Source of the DNA: a virus
IMG/VR virus record: IMGVR_UViG_3300020202_000130
Location: 1-43,027 of that record
Direction: 5' to 3' (one strand)
Length of the DNA stretch: 43,027 nt
This document shows positions 6,924 through 13,324 of the stretch, one piece after another (within the stretch, counting starts at the first letter, position 1; each line of letters begins with the position of its first letter). Under the pieces are notes generated by a model that was given only the letters and a program-made list of their open reading frames with translations, ran no database searches and was not told the origin of the DNA. The position numbers and the translations under genes are program-made.

Positions 6924-7579
6924 CAGAACGGCGGCTCGTCTACCGGAACGCGGCGGGCTTGTTCCTCTTCCCAAGGAATGTCGTCCGGCATGTCGTCGAA
7001 GTGCCCCGCGCCGTTTCCCTTCGCCGGCTGCTGGCGAGTTCCGCCGCTGGTGCGGGCAATCCATTCGTCGGACTGCTTGACGATCTTCTGAATCCACTCG
7101 GGGAGGATTGAGGGATCGTCGGTGTCCACGTCGAAGTAAACGTCCTTGTTGACCGGCGCGAACTTCTCCATGCCTTTCGGGACGGGCATGATTCCCTTCA
7201 CATTCGCATAGGTTTTGTCGCCGTCCTTGTTGTGGACGATGGACAACATGCAGTACTTGCCGAGGACGTTCTTCACGTCGAAGCCCGCGACTTCCGCCTC
7301 GGTGAATTGCACGCCGCGCCACGACTCAAGGTGCTGCCGCAGGATGGCCTGGTCGAAGAGGGACAGCGTGTAGCGGCTGTTGATGGCGAATGGGCGACCG
7401 TCGCTCATCTTCTCGGCCAGCTCCCACGCGAGCATTACCTTGTGGGCCTTCTTCGGCTTGCCCATGTAGGACGAGTTCTGCGTCCCGAGGTCCACCACCA
7501 TGTAGCAGCGCCCGATTACGGCCCCCGCGCTCGGAAGCTCGAAATCACCGCCGCCAGATGCTTTAGCTACCGTTCCCAT
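6923..7579 (-). CDS. Single-stranded DNA-binding protein, phage type
   Basis: The 218-residue product has an N-terminal beta-rich domain (GRCYMVVDLGTQNSS, KVMLAWEL, INSRYTLSL, VLGKYCMLSIVHN, YANVKGIM), typical of a large phage family annotated as SSB or recombination-associated. The C-terminus is an acidic tail ending DDMPDDIPWEEE...DEPPF. This resembles the tip of bacterial SSB that recruits repair enzymes. It should coat ssDNA during phage replication and recombination. Position directly before the exonuclease group supports this. Confidence 0.8.
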   Translation of the reverse strand: MGTVAKASGGGDFELPSAGAVIGRCYMVVDLGTQNSSYMGKPKKAHKVMLAWELAEKMSDGRPFAINSRYTLSLFDQAILRQHLESWRGVQFTEAEVAGFDVKNVLGKYCMLSIVHNKDGDKTYANVKGIMPVPKGMEKFAPVNKDVYFDVDTDDPSILPEWIQKIVKQSDEWIARTSGGTRQQPAKGNGAGHFDDMPDDIPWEEEQARRVPVDEPPF

Positions 7580-7582
7580 GCT

Positions 7583-7750
7583 CTACGTCCTTTCGATGTG
7601 TCGAATGTCGATGCCCGCTTCTCGGGCCAAGTGTTCCAAGTCCTCTTCCGGCACGCCACGCTCCTTGCAATGGAGCAGGGCGTCTATGCTTCTCATCCAG
7701 CGCTCGCGCTCGGCTTCCTGCTGCTGGCCGTAGTCGGGGAAGTCATCCAT
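7583..7750 (-). CDS. Small hypothetical acidic protein (55 aa)
   Basis: Starts ATG 7748-7750, overlapping the upstream gene by 8 bases, and ends four bases before the SSB-like start, with the SSB ribosome-binding site (AGGA) inside its 3' end. Product MDDFPDYGQQQEAERERW... is helical and acidic, with a single Cys. Family unknown. Confidence 0.65.
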   Translation of the reverse strand: MDDFPDYGQQQEAERERWMRSIDALLHCKERGVPEEDLEHLAREAGIDIRHIERT

Positions 7751-7910
7751 GAGATTTCCTCGGGAGCTGTCTAACGATTTCCTCGCGCTTCGCCTTCTCG
7801 GCTTCCATCCGCTTTCGTGCCGCTTCCCATGTGCGGGTAATGTCGGTTTCGATGGCGCGGCGGTAGGGGCGGGGATAGCGGTGCGCGTCGGTGAACTTGG
7901 GCTTTGCCAT
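7743..7910 (-). CDS. Small basic helical protein (55 aa)
   Basis: Starts ATG in a TGATG overlap with the upstream gene; product MAKPKFTDAHRYPRPYRRAI..., with a long Arg/Glu/Lys helix (TWEAARKRMEAEKAKREEIV). Probably a small nucleic-acid-binding or scaffold peptide; no family named. Confidence 0.6.
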   Translation of the reverse strand: MAKPKFTDAHRYPRPYRRAIETDITRTWEAARKRMEAEKAKREEIVRQLPRKSHG

Positions 7911-8188
7911 CAAGCGTTCCTCCACAGCGCCGCACAGGCTTTGTAGATTTCCTCGGCGTCCCGCTCCAGCTCTTCGACGGCGGCTCTGACGTTGACGCAG
8001 TTTTCCCCGAAGCTATGGCGGACCATCCTGATATGGATCAGCGAGGAGAAAAGGGCGTGGAGGGGATCGACTAACTGGGCGGGAACGATCTGCGCCAGTT
8101 GGTCATCGTTCGTTGGGTCGAAGGGCTCTAGTTCGTGGCAGGGCTCGCCGTTGACGACTACCAGACCTTCTCCGAGGTCGCGCTTCAT
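7910..8188 (-). CDS. Small hypothetical protein (92 aa)
   Basis: Start ATG 8186-8188 in an ATGA overlap. The product is acidic and helical (VRAAVEELERDAEEIYKACAALW) with a short beta-rich N-terminus. A longer same-frame extension upstream would cover the preceding zinc protein and is not used. Function unknown. Confidence 0.65.
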   Translation of the reverse strand: MKRDLGEGLVVVNGEPCHELEPFDPTNDDQLAQIVPAQLVDPLHALFSSLIHIRMVRHSFGENCVNVRAAVEELERDAEEIYKACAALWRNA

Positions 8189-8367
8189 GCGTCCTTCGTC
8201 ACGAACAAGTTGCGCATAAGGGCTTGGCATTTCACGCACTCGATACGGCCAAGGCTGTAGAGGCGGAACGCTTCGCCATCGCAGCGCGTGCAGAACCACT
8301 GCGCGTCCGGGCGGGGCTTGGCGTCCACGCGGTTGCTCACGACCTTGAGGGGCGTCGGCTCGGTCAT
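8185..8367 (-). CDS. Small zinc-ribbon protein (60 aa)
   Basis: Product MTEPTPLKVVSNRVDAK... has CTRCDG and, 17 residues later, CVKCQA, a compact CxxC...CxxC zinc ribbon. It starts in an ATGA overlap. Small ribbons of this kind often bind DNA, RNA or RNA polymerase. Its position as the second gene of the early transcript would suit a regulatory job, but this is inference. Confidence 0.7.
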   Translation of the reverse strand: MTEPTPLKVVSNRVDAKPRPDAQWFCTRCDGEAFRLYSLGRIECVKCQALMRNLFVTKDA

Positions 8368-8525
8368 ACCCCGTACACCGTGGCAATGCCGAGGAAGATC
8401 ACCGCCGCCGCGAAGATGAGCATCGCACCAGCAATCCCGAGGAGGAGCCACCCAAGGGCGGTAACGATGTCGCCGTATACCTCCGCGTCGTCGTCTGCTA
8501 CGAAGTGCTTCAGGTCATCCGGCAT
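8364..8525 (-). CDS. Small single-pass membrane protein, first early gene
   Basis: The 53-residue protein has one long hydrophobic segment (residues about 24-50, ALGWLLLGIAGAMLIFAAAVIFL) after an acidic N-terminus. I chose ATG 8523-8525 because GGGAG lies six bases upstream and the predicted transcript begins near 8551. Longer forms would start in or before the promoter. It is the first gene after the leftward promoter, where phages often place exclusion or takeover peptides. Confidence 0.7.
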   Translation of the reverse strand: MPDDLKHFVADDDAEVYGDIVTALGWLLLGIAGAMLIFAAAVIFLGIATVYGV

Positions 8526-8557
8526 CTGCGCTCCCATGTTTAGAGGCATGGGGAGCA

Positions 8558-8586
8558 ACGATACCTAAGGTATCAGACTATGTCAA
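8558..8586 (-). promoter_or_regulatory. Leftward early promoter
   Basis: On the minus strand TTGACA (8586-8581) is followed after 17 bases by TATCGT (8563-8558), a plausible sigma-70 promoter with a perfect -35. Transcription would start near 8551 and read the whole leftward operon. Both hexamers overlap the operators listed next, so repressor binding should block it. Confidence 0.75.
8560..8574. promoter_or_regulatory. Operator, perfect palindrome
   Basis: GATACCTAAGGTATC is a perfect inverted repeat of GATACC with a three-base centre. It covers the -10 box of the leftward promoter. The same half-site recurs at three other places around the repressor gene. Confidence 0.75.
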
Positions 8587-8599
8587 TACCTTTTGTATC
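8585..8599. promoter_or_regulatory. Operator overlapping leftward -35
   Basis: AATACCTTTTGTATC is a degenerate copy of the GATACC palindrome. With its flanking bases it is the exact reverse complement of the element at 9168-9182 beside the rightward promoter, extended through TTGACA (20 bases shared). Confidence 0.7.
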
Positions 8600-8616
8600 A
8601 AGCCAACGAAAAAAAG

Positions 8617-8808
8617 CTAGATCGTGACCTTCGGCGCGATGACTACAAGGTTGTGGGTGCTATGGGTGCTGCAGTTGGACGCCGAGGCGTTGGCGAACCA
8701 AAGAAGGCCCTGGCGGTGATGGTGACAGCAGGACCGGAATGCGCGAACTAGCTGTAATTCTTCGTCAGAGAGTTTAACCAGACCCGGCAGAGCGCTTGCT
8801 TGCGTCAT
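8617..8808 (-). CDS. Small hypothetical protein downstream of repressor
   Basis: This 63-residue frame starts inside the 3' end of the repressor gene (35-base overlap) and is read from the same transcript. The product MTQASALPGLVKLSDEE... has a helical region with CCHHHR. That cluster of Cys and His could bind metal. Unknown family; it may be an immunity accessory. Confidence 0.55.
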   Translation of the reverse strand: MTQASALPGLVKLSDEELQLVRAFRSCCHHHRQGLLWFANASASNCSTHSTHNLVVIAPKVTI

Positions 8809-9151
8809 GTTGAGCCAAGATACCTTGTGCGGCGGTCCACAGTACTCCCCGTTGTTCAGGGGTAGCTTTCGTCCAGGCTTCCCCTATGGCAAGGAACTTT
8901 GCATCCACTTTGCCAGCGAACAGGATCATGGCGTGATCCAGTCCCGCCGCATCGCACAATTCTATGAAATCCGTCAGGTTTATATCGCGGGTTCCGTTCG
9001 TCCAGCTCCTGACGGTCGATTCTGCTAGATCGAGCTTTTCAGCAACGTCAGCGAGGCTCAGGCCCTTGGCTCTGGCCTGATCTCTAAAGCGTTGCCCCCA
9101 CCCTAGCGGCGTTTTTTCCTTCTTTTTATCCACCGCACCACGGTAGGGCAT
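8774..9151 (-). CDS. CI-like transcriptional repressor
   Basis: The 125-residue protein has an N-terminal XRE/Cro-CI helix-turn-helix at about residues 31-60 (LSLADVAEKLDLAESTVRSW, then NGTRDINLTDF). No LexA-like Ser/Lys protease domain is visible; the C-terminal 60 residues are helical and probably used for dimerisation. It is transcribed away from the Cro-like gene with operators between them, the classic immunity layout. I chose ATG 9149-9151, which leaves both right operators upstream. An in-frame ATG at 9200-9202 would lie next to the operator and cannot be excluded. Confidence 0.85.
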   Translation of the reverse strand: MPYRGAVDKKKEKTPLGWGQRFRDQARAKGLSLADVAEKLDLAESTVRSWTNGTRDINLTDFIELCDAAGLDHAMILFAGKVDAKFLAIGEAWTKATPEQRGVLWTAAQGILAQHDASKRSAGSG

Positions 9152-9167
9152 CCCCTTGTGGCGGTGT

Positions 9168-9182
9168 GATACAAAAGGTATT
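9168..9182. promoter_or_regulatory. Operator overlapping rightward -35
   Basis: GATACAAAAGGTATT resembles the GATACC palindrome and runs directly into TTGACA. The 20-base unit TGATACAAAAGGTATTGACA is repeated in inverted orientation at 8581-8600. Confidence 0.7.
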
Positions 9183-9210
9183 GACAGTCGGGCCGACGCC
9201 ATGATTCAAT
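9181..9210 (+). promoter_or_regulatory. Rightward promoter of the Cro-like gene
   Basis: TTGACA at 9181-9186 is followed by TTCAAT at 9205-9210 (18-base spacer), a perfect -35 and a four-of-six -10. Transcription would start near 9217, almost at the ATG at 9219, so the message may be leaderless or nearly so. Confidence 0.6.
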
Positions 9211-9217
9211 AGGTATC
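9203..9217. promoter_or_regulatory. Operator overlapping rightward -10
   Basis: GATTCAATAGGTATC keeps one full GGTATC half-site and a degenerate GATAC half-site. It covers the -10 box just before the Cro-like start codon, mirroring the operator at 8560-8574. Confidence 0.6.
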
Positions 9218-9218
9218 G

Positions 9219-9452
9219 ATGGCTAAGAAAGTCTCGCAAAAGACCGCACTACGTGCCTTCCGCAAGCGCAGCGGTATGTCCGCCGATGAGTGCGGCGCAA
9301 AGGTCGGCATTTCAGGCATTACGTGGCGCAGTTACGAGAACGGCCACCGCGAAGTAGATGCCGACATGGCTCTGAAGATTGAGCGTGCCCTCGGCATCAA
9401 GCCAGTACTCGTCCGGGCAGACTTGTTCCGCAGAACAGGCGAGGCCGCTTGA
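9219..9452 (+). CDS. Cro-like helix-turn-helix regulator
   Basis: A 77-residue protein almost entirely made of an XRE-type HTH: RKRSGMSADECGAKVGISGI then TWRSYENGHREVD at about residues 15-48. It faces the CI-like repressor across shared operators and probably acts as Cro, shutting off repressor synthesis. There is no good ribosome-binding site; the promoter position suggests a leaderless message. The gene ends at 9452, two bases before the stop of the convergent gene. Confidence 0.85.
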   Translation: MAKKVSQKTALRAFRKRSGMSADECGAKVGISGITWRSYENGHREVDADMALKIERALGIKPVLVRADLFRRTGEAA

Positions 9453-9453
9453 C

Positions 9454-9651
9454 CTACTCGCCGCGAAATCCTCTGCGCACCCAGGCCACGGCAAATCCGA
9501 TGGCGTACAGAGCAACGCAGAAGGCGACTCCAGCGGCGATGTTCCACGGTTTCCAGTCTGAGTATTCGCTAGGCATTGCCCCGGCAACGCTTCCAAGAAC
9601 AATTGGGACAGACGCCACCACCCAAATCCGCTGCCAGCCGTTGAGACGCAT
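9454..9651 (-). CDS. Small inner-membrane protein
   Basis: The 65-residue product has two hydrophobic segments (WVVASVPIVLGSVAGA and IAAGVAFCVALYAIGFAVAW) and a basic C-terminus (VRRGFRGE) expected in the cytoplasm. It is the last gene of a three-gene leftward group on the right of the immunity region, after a lipoprotein. This position, next to a repressor and against the direction of the lytic genes, is typical of genes expressed in the lysogen. Confidence 0.75.
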   Translation of the reverse strand: MRLNGWQRIWVVASVPIVLGSVAGAMPSEYSDWKPWNIAAGVAFCVALYAIGFAVAWVRRGFRGE

Positions 9652-9652
9652 A

Positions 9653-9823
9653 TCAGCGGGGGCGCTGCAGAGCTTCCTTCGGGATCGTGCCGGTAACGTC
9701 GTGGGTGGAGCGCCAGCGGTCCTCGAAAGCTTCGGGGCTCGATTGCCTGCCGGTGCTGATGTCGTACCAGACCTCGTTCGACGCGCAGCCCGCCAGAAGA
9801 ACCAGGACGATCAGGTAACGCAT
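9653..9823 (-). CDS. Small lipoprotein
   Basis: Start ATG 9821-9823 gives MRYLIVLVLLAGCASNEVWYD, a signal peptide with lipobox L-L-A-G followed by Cys at residue 13. After processing, a mature peptide of about 44 residues would be lipid-anchored. There is no Asp at +2, so it would be sorted to the outer membrane under the E. coli Lol rule. A longer upstream start would spoil the signal peptide. Candidate superinfection-exclusion or lysogenic-conversion protein; an o-spanin is less likely because it is far from the lysis genes. Confidence 0.8.
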   Translation of the reverse strand: MRYLIVLVLLAGCASNEVWYDISTGRQSSPEAFEDRWRSTHDVTGTIPKEALQRPR

Positions 9824-9922
9824 ATCCACCTCCCTGTGGGTATGGCGAAGGAAGTCTACTCCCAATGAGCGCCGACGCCCTAGACGACAAACTGGACGCG
9901 CTGTTCGGAATCCAGGTAGCGG

Positions 9923-10132
9923 TTATGTCTGAGCTATCAAAACCGCTTTGGCGTGCTCCACGCCCTGAAAGAAATTCTCGTCTGCGCGCGTTGCGAGCGT
10001 TATCGCGATCAATCTCTCGACCTGTTGATCCAGTAGTTGAGGAACGACTCCGCCGCCGGGGTGCAGTTCGATGAGTATTTTTAGAGCCGCCAGCATGACC
10101 GTGAGTTGTCCTTGGGCGTTCATATCTACCAC
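9923..10132 (-). CDS. Small hypothetical protein (69 aa)
   Basis: A GTG at 10130-10132 has GGGAG six bases upstream; ATG at 10121-10123 is the alternative. The product is mostly helical (LTVMLAALKILIELHPGGG...VERLIAITLA) and soluble or membrane-peripheral. It opens the leftward lipoprotein/membrane-protein group. No clear promoter was identified upstream of it. Confidence 0.65.
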   Translation of the reverse strand: MVDMNAQGQLTVMLAALKILIELHPGGGVVPQLLDQQVERLIAITLATRADENFFQGVEHAKAVLIAQT

Positions 10133-10265
10133 GGGGTTCTCCCTGTGAAATCTGCCAAGGGAACTCTACCAGCCACACGCCGCCATCTCTCCCTTCTCCG
10201 TTGGGATGGAGGTTCTTTACCGGCGCGGGGCGCTTCTCCCCGCCCGGCCTATTCAGGAGCCAGCT

Positions 10266-10493
10266 ATGTACGCTGACCCCGCACTGCTCCGCCAACGTCC
10301 TGTCCGTATCAACTTCAACGATTCCGAGCGGAAGTTGATTGACGCCCTCACCGAATACACCGGGGAGCAAAGGGCCGTTCTCATTCGTCGTCTGATCCTG
10401 GATCAAGCGGCACGCATCCTTTCTGGTGAGGCTGACTATGCGCCTAATCGCCAGTTGTTCGAGACGCCTCAAGCGGCTCTAAAGAGCGCCTAA
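10266..10493 (+). CDS. Ribbon-helix-helix-like DNA-binding protein
   Basis: The 75-residue product contains RPVRINFNDSERKLIDALTE followed by YTGEQRAVLIRRLILDQA. This is the beta strand plus two helices of a ribbon-helix-helix regulator (Arc/MetJ fold), common in phage early regions. AGGAG precedes the chosen ATG. It may control middle-gene transcription or plasmid-like copy functions; the target is unknown. Confidence 0.75.
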   Translation: MYADPALLRQRPVRINFNDSERKLIDALTEYTGEQRAVLIRRLILDQAARILSGEADYAPNRQLFETPQAALKSA

Positions 10494-10511
10494 AGAGGGC
10501 CCTGAAAAGGA

Positions 10512-10703
10512 ATGAACAAAGCCCCCGATACCGCTTTCACCGAAGAAGAGGCGGCATTGGTGCGCAAGGTCGCTGAGCTGTACGGCATCACGGAAGAAGA
10601 AGCGCACACGAATCTGGCTAAGGCAGGTTTGGCGCGCAGAGTGAAAAAAAGAACGGGCAGCAATCCGGCCCGCGTTTACCAGATCAGAAGGAGAACGACT
10701 TAA
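10512..10703 (+). CDS. Small hypothetical protein (63 aa)
   Basis: Starts after AAAAGGA, 18 bases behind the previous gene. The product has a helical N-half (TEEEAALVRKVAELYGITEE) and a very basic C-half (RRVKKRTGSNPARVYQIRRR), suggesting DNA or RNA contact. No family recognised. Confidence 0.6.
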   Translation: MNKAPDTAFTEEEAALVRKVAELYGITEEEAHTNLAKAGLARRVKKRTGSNPARVYQIRRRTT

Positions 10704-11084
10704 CTCTAGGCGGTGGGGCACTCCGGGCCGATAACAAAGTGCTGAGACTCCAGCAGCGCGGAAGGAAAGGAGTCACACGGCGATGGTTCTGCGACTCGCC
10801 GCAAGTTGCAAGCAGAAGACCGGCGTGACCCGCGCCCTCGAAAGAGATACAGGCAGAGGCTTGGCAAGCCACCATCACGCAACTAGCGAAGACGGCATCC
10901 GCTGATTTTTGGCGGATATACCGGCAGGGCAGCAACCTACCTTCCCTGCACGATGAACGGTCTGGCGGCGGAGTGCCCCTCCGATAGTGCGAGCAGCACG
11001 GGGTCTGCCATAAAGGTTCCTTGCTCCATCTGCGTGCGGAGTAAAGGGTAAGGGTAACTACGTCTAAATAAATCAGAGGGGCAG
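10704..11084. other. Non-coding stretch without convincing gene
   Basis: About 380 bases between two rightward genes. Two very short frames exist, 40 codons from about 10771 and 32 codons from about 10953. Neither has good spacing from a ribosome-binding site or clear protein character, although the second ends in CSICVRSKG. There are no obvious iterons, tRNA or strong terminator. An origin, promoter or small RNA could lie here, but I see no direct evidence. Confidence 0.4.
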
Positions 11085-11597
11085 ATGGATGAAAGGTGGG
11101 AACGGGTAAGGCAGATAGTCAGGGAAGAGTGCGAACGAATAAGCGAGCGGCTTGAGCAAAAAATAATCGAAGCCGCTCAACAACGAACGAAGAACAAGCT
11201 GGAGCTGGTCAACGGACGATGGGTAGGGGTGACGGAACCACAACTGCAGGCATGGCGGGATGCTTTCCCTGCGGTGGATGTGGACGCCGAGTTAAAGAAG
11301 ATGGCCGCGTGGATCGTGAGTAATCCCATGATGGCCCCGAAGTCTCAGGTGGGGCGGTTCGTCAATTCATGGCTGACCAAGTGCCAGAACCAGGCGAGCC
11401 TGCGCAGCATTCCTTTCACGCCCAAGGCGGATCCCAAGGCGATCACGCCAAGCTTGTGCGAGTACTGCCTGAAACCGGCCTCTGGCTCGGTCAACGGCAT
11501 ACGCCATTGCTCGTCGCATACGGATGACGCGATGTATCAGAAGGCTCGCCCGAGAATGCCGGGTGTCGTTCCTAAAGCCGTGGCGGGGGGCGACTAA
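11085..11597 (+). CDS. Replication-linked phage protein (candidate)
   Basis: The 170-residue product starts with a charged coiled-coil-like helix (residues 1-40). A domain follows with TEPQLQAWRDAFPAVDVDAE, LKKMAAWIVSNP and QVGRFVNSWLTK. This helical block recurs in phage replication-initiation or helicase-loader-like proteins, usually at their C-termini. A CEYCLKPASG...HCSSH segment near residues 125-145 may bind zinc. It is the best candidate for a replication protein in the rightward operon, but no helicase or polymerase accompanies it. Confidence 0.55.
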   Translation: MDERWERVRQIVREECERISERLEQKIIEAAQQRTKNKLELVNGRWVGVTEPQLQAWRDAFPAVDVDAELKKMAAWIVSNPMMAPKSQVGRFVNSWLTKCQNQASLRSIPFTPKADPKAITPSLCEYCLKPASGSVNGIRHCSSHTDDAMYQKARPRMPGVVPKAVAGGD

Positions 11598-11929
11598 TGC
11601 CGAAAGCCGAGGCCCCATACACCGCAGCACTCCGCAAGTTCCAGCGCGACTACTTCGGGATGATGCTGCAGACGAACGGCTGGAATGTTTCTCGGGTCGC
11701 TGAGTTGGCGGGGATGGACCGCTGCAGCGTCTATCGGATCTGCAAGGTTTTGGGATTGATGATCCCCAAGCGGCAGGAAGGCCGGCCTGGACTGAAGCCG
11801 CGTCCGGTGAAGGTCAACGGCGTCGAGTACCCATCGGTGCAGGAGGCAATGCGTAGGACGGGCTGGAACGCGCAGAAGGTGTACGCGAAGAACGAGAAGA
11901 ATGAAACCGAATTGGCCGTTAGTGCTTAA
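11597..11929 (+). CDS. Fis-type HTH protein with second DNA-binding repeat
   Basis: The 110-residue product has a Fis/NtrC-type HTH at residues about 15-45 (RVAELAGMDRCSVYRICKVLGL). A C-terminal unit follows (VKVNGVEYPSVQEAMRRTGW, then NAQKVYAKN) resembling the NUMOD-type DNA-binding repeats of homing endonucleases, without a nuclease domain. The start ATG overlaps the preceding stop (TAATG). Probably a middle-gene transcription factor. A paralogous C-terminal unit occurs in the protein at 16493. Confidence 0.7.
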   Translation: MPKAEAPYTAALRKFQRDYFGMMLQTNGWNVSRVAELAGMDRCSVYRICKVLGLMIPKRQEGRPGLKPRPVKVNGVEYPSVQEAMRRTGWNAQKVYAKNEKNETELAVSA

Positions 11930-12104
11930 GCAAGTAATCGCCGCTACCGATTGCGAAGTGCAGGACATCGCCCGTCATTGCGGAGTGTGCAAGTCTGCGG
12001 TGGAGCAGTGGATGCGCGGCGACAAGTCTCCGAGTTTTACGCCGGGTTGGGAATTGCTAAACGCCTACATAGCGAACGTGGGCAGGAAGATTCCGCAGGC
12101 ATGA
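11901..12104 (+). CDS. Cro-like HTH protein (67 aa)
   Basis: Residues about 17-45 (CEVQDIARHCGVCKSAVEQW then MRGDKSPSF) form an XRE-like helix-turn-helix. The gene overlaps the previous frame by 29 bases. It could be a second Cro-type regulator or replication control protein. Confidence 0.65.
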   Translation: MKPNWPLVLKQVIAATDCEVQDIARHCGVCKSAVEQWMRGDKSPSFTPGWELLNAYIANVGRKIPQA

Positions 12105-12424
12105 GCGACTTCGACCCCAACCGGATCTATCAGGAAATCATCACGGCCGGCGAGGACTGGACCGACAAGAACGCAGCAGCCGAAATGCTGGAGGAGAACA
12201 AGAAAAGCGTGCTGGCCGAGATCATGAGTGAGAAGCAGGGGAGCAACCCAGAGAGGGAGAGACAGGCCCTAGCCGATGCCGCTTACCGGCTGCACCTGAA
12301 GAACATGGTTGCGGCTAGGAAAGAGGCGAACAGGGCGCGGGTGAGATATGACGCGGTGCGGGTTCTGGCTGAGATGCGCCGCACACAAGAATCAACAAGA
12401 CGAGCGGAGGCGAGTATCCGGTGA
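12101..12424 (+). CDS. Conserved helical phage protein (107 aa)
   Basis: Begins MSDFDPNRIYQEIITAGEDW in an ATGA overlap. It is almost wholly charged helix, with long coiled-coil potential in the second half (AAYRLHLKNMVAARKEANRA...). This kind of small helical protein is common between the regulators and the nuclease gene in many phages. Function is unknown. Confidence 0.7.
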   Translation: MSDFDPNRIYQEIITAGEDWTDKNAAAEMLEENKKSVLAEIMSEKQGSNPERERQALADAAYRLHLKNMVAARKEANRARVRYDAVRVLAEMRRTQESTRRAEASIR

Positions 12425-12882
12425 GTCAGGATTATTGGGATAGCGCGGTAGGCATCAGTTGCTCGGCATACGGTAACAACCCATCGCGTTGGTCTTCATC
12501 ACTTGGGGCGCTCGGCGCGACAGCCCTTCAGAACGCTGCCCAGCAATCCGCTTACGCGCAACAGGCGGCGCTTCAGCAAGCCATGCAGAGACCGTTGAAT
12601 TGGGACGATCTGGTGAACGTGAAACCGGGAGGCATCGTCAGGGTAGATGAGTTACGCAAGACGCAACCACCGCAACAACCACAACCCAAGGAGCAAAGCA
12701 TGTTTGGCGAGATCGCAAAAGACATCAAGACGTTCATCCTCGAATACCGCGCCGTCCTGTACTTCATCGCAATCGCGCTGATTCTGGATGAGTTCATTTT
12801 CAAGGGCGCGTTCCGGGCTCGCCTTCAAGGCGTGGCGGATCAGATCGTCAAGAAGGTAGAGAGCAAGGTCGCAGATGCGTAA
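12421..12882 (+). CDS. Membrane-anchored hypothetical protein with internal start
   Basis: The 153-residue form starts with GTG in a GTGA overlap and has a Gln/Ala-rich first half. An internal ATG at 12700-12702 has AAGGAG seven bases upstream and would give a 60-residue membrane protein (MFGEIAKDIKTFILEYRAVL, then YFIAIALILDEF). Two products from one frame are possible, as with phage lysis and scaffold genes. The single transmembrane segment lies at about residues 110-127 of the long form. No family recognised. Confidence 0.6.
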   Translation: MSQDYWDSAVGISCSAYGNNPSRWSSSLGALGATALQNAAQQSAYAQQAALQQAMQRPLNWDDLVNVKPGGIVRVDELRKTQPPQQPQPKEQSMFGEIAKDIKTFILEYRAVLYFIAIALILDEFIFKGAFRARLQGVADQIVKKVESKVADA

Positions 12883-13006
12883 GACCATGAGTGGCATCGC
12901 GTGGTTTGCGGCAGGGATGGCATTCGGGGAGTTCGTCCTTCGTTGGCCTATCCACGTCGCATACATCGGGACTATCGCGGTCCTGCTGTTCCGCCTGTAT
13001 GGCTGA
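12875..13006 (+). CDS. Small membrane protein (43 aa)
   Basis: Start ATG lies within the last codons of the previous gene. Product MRKTMSGIAWFAAGMAFGEF... then IGTIAVLLFRLYG has two short hydrophobic stretches and a positively charged N-terminus. Together with the preceding protein it makes a small membrane pair in the middle operon. Confidence 0.6.
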   Translation: MRKTMSGIAWFAAGMAFGEFVLRWPIHVAYIGTIAVLLFRLYG

Positions 13007-13057
13007 TGCCCAAATTCACGAAGGGCAATCGCACAGCGAGTCCGTGGAGGGGCGGAA

Positions 13058-13324
13058 TTGACCTTACGACGCGCCGCAAAGGTAGACGCAAATCAAGCCG
13101 AGGTCGTGGAGGCTCTGCGTCGTTGCGGGGTGGCGGTGGAGATCATCGGCTTCCCGGTGGATCTGCTGTGCTGCGATCAGCGGGGAAAGCTATCGCTGGT
13201 GGAGATTAAGACTGACGAGGGGCGATTGACTAAGCAACAGGTTGAATTTATCGCTCGATGGCCCGGACAGGTGCATGTCGTTCGCGGCCCGCAGGAAGCC
13301 GTTAAGGCGGTGGTGGGCGAATGA
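13058..13324 (+). CDS. VRR-NUC-like small nuclease
   Basis: The TTG start at 13058 has GGAGGGG five bases upstream. The 88-residue product begins MTLRRAAKVDANQAEVVEAL and continues with GFPVDLLCCDQRGKLSLVEIK and RLTKQQVEFI. Asp in GFPVDL, the ExK of VEIK and the downstream Gln helix match the minimal PD-(D/E)XK fold of phage VRR-NUC or Holliday-junction-resolvase-like enzymes. It probably processes branched replication or recombination intermediates. A 67-codon overlapping frame at 13006-13209 has poor composition and may only aid coupling. Confidence 0.75.
   Translation: MTLRRAAKVDANQAEVVEALRRCGVAVEIIGFPVDLLCCDQRGKLSLVEIKTDEGRLTKQQVEFIARWPGQVHVVRGPQEAVKAVVGE

Noticed and set aside
9312-10472. 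386-codon leftward frame
   Set aside because: It covers several better genes on both strands and has low-complexity, Arg/Ser/Pro-rich composition typical of an antisense shadow in GC-rich DNA.
10704-11084. Possible replication origin in the 380-base gap
   Set aside because: No repeated iterons, AT-rich unwinding region or DnaA-box cluster could be seen by eye, so no origin is called.
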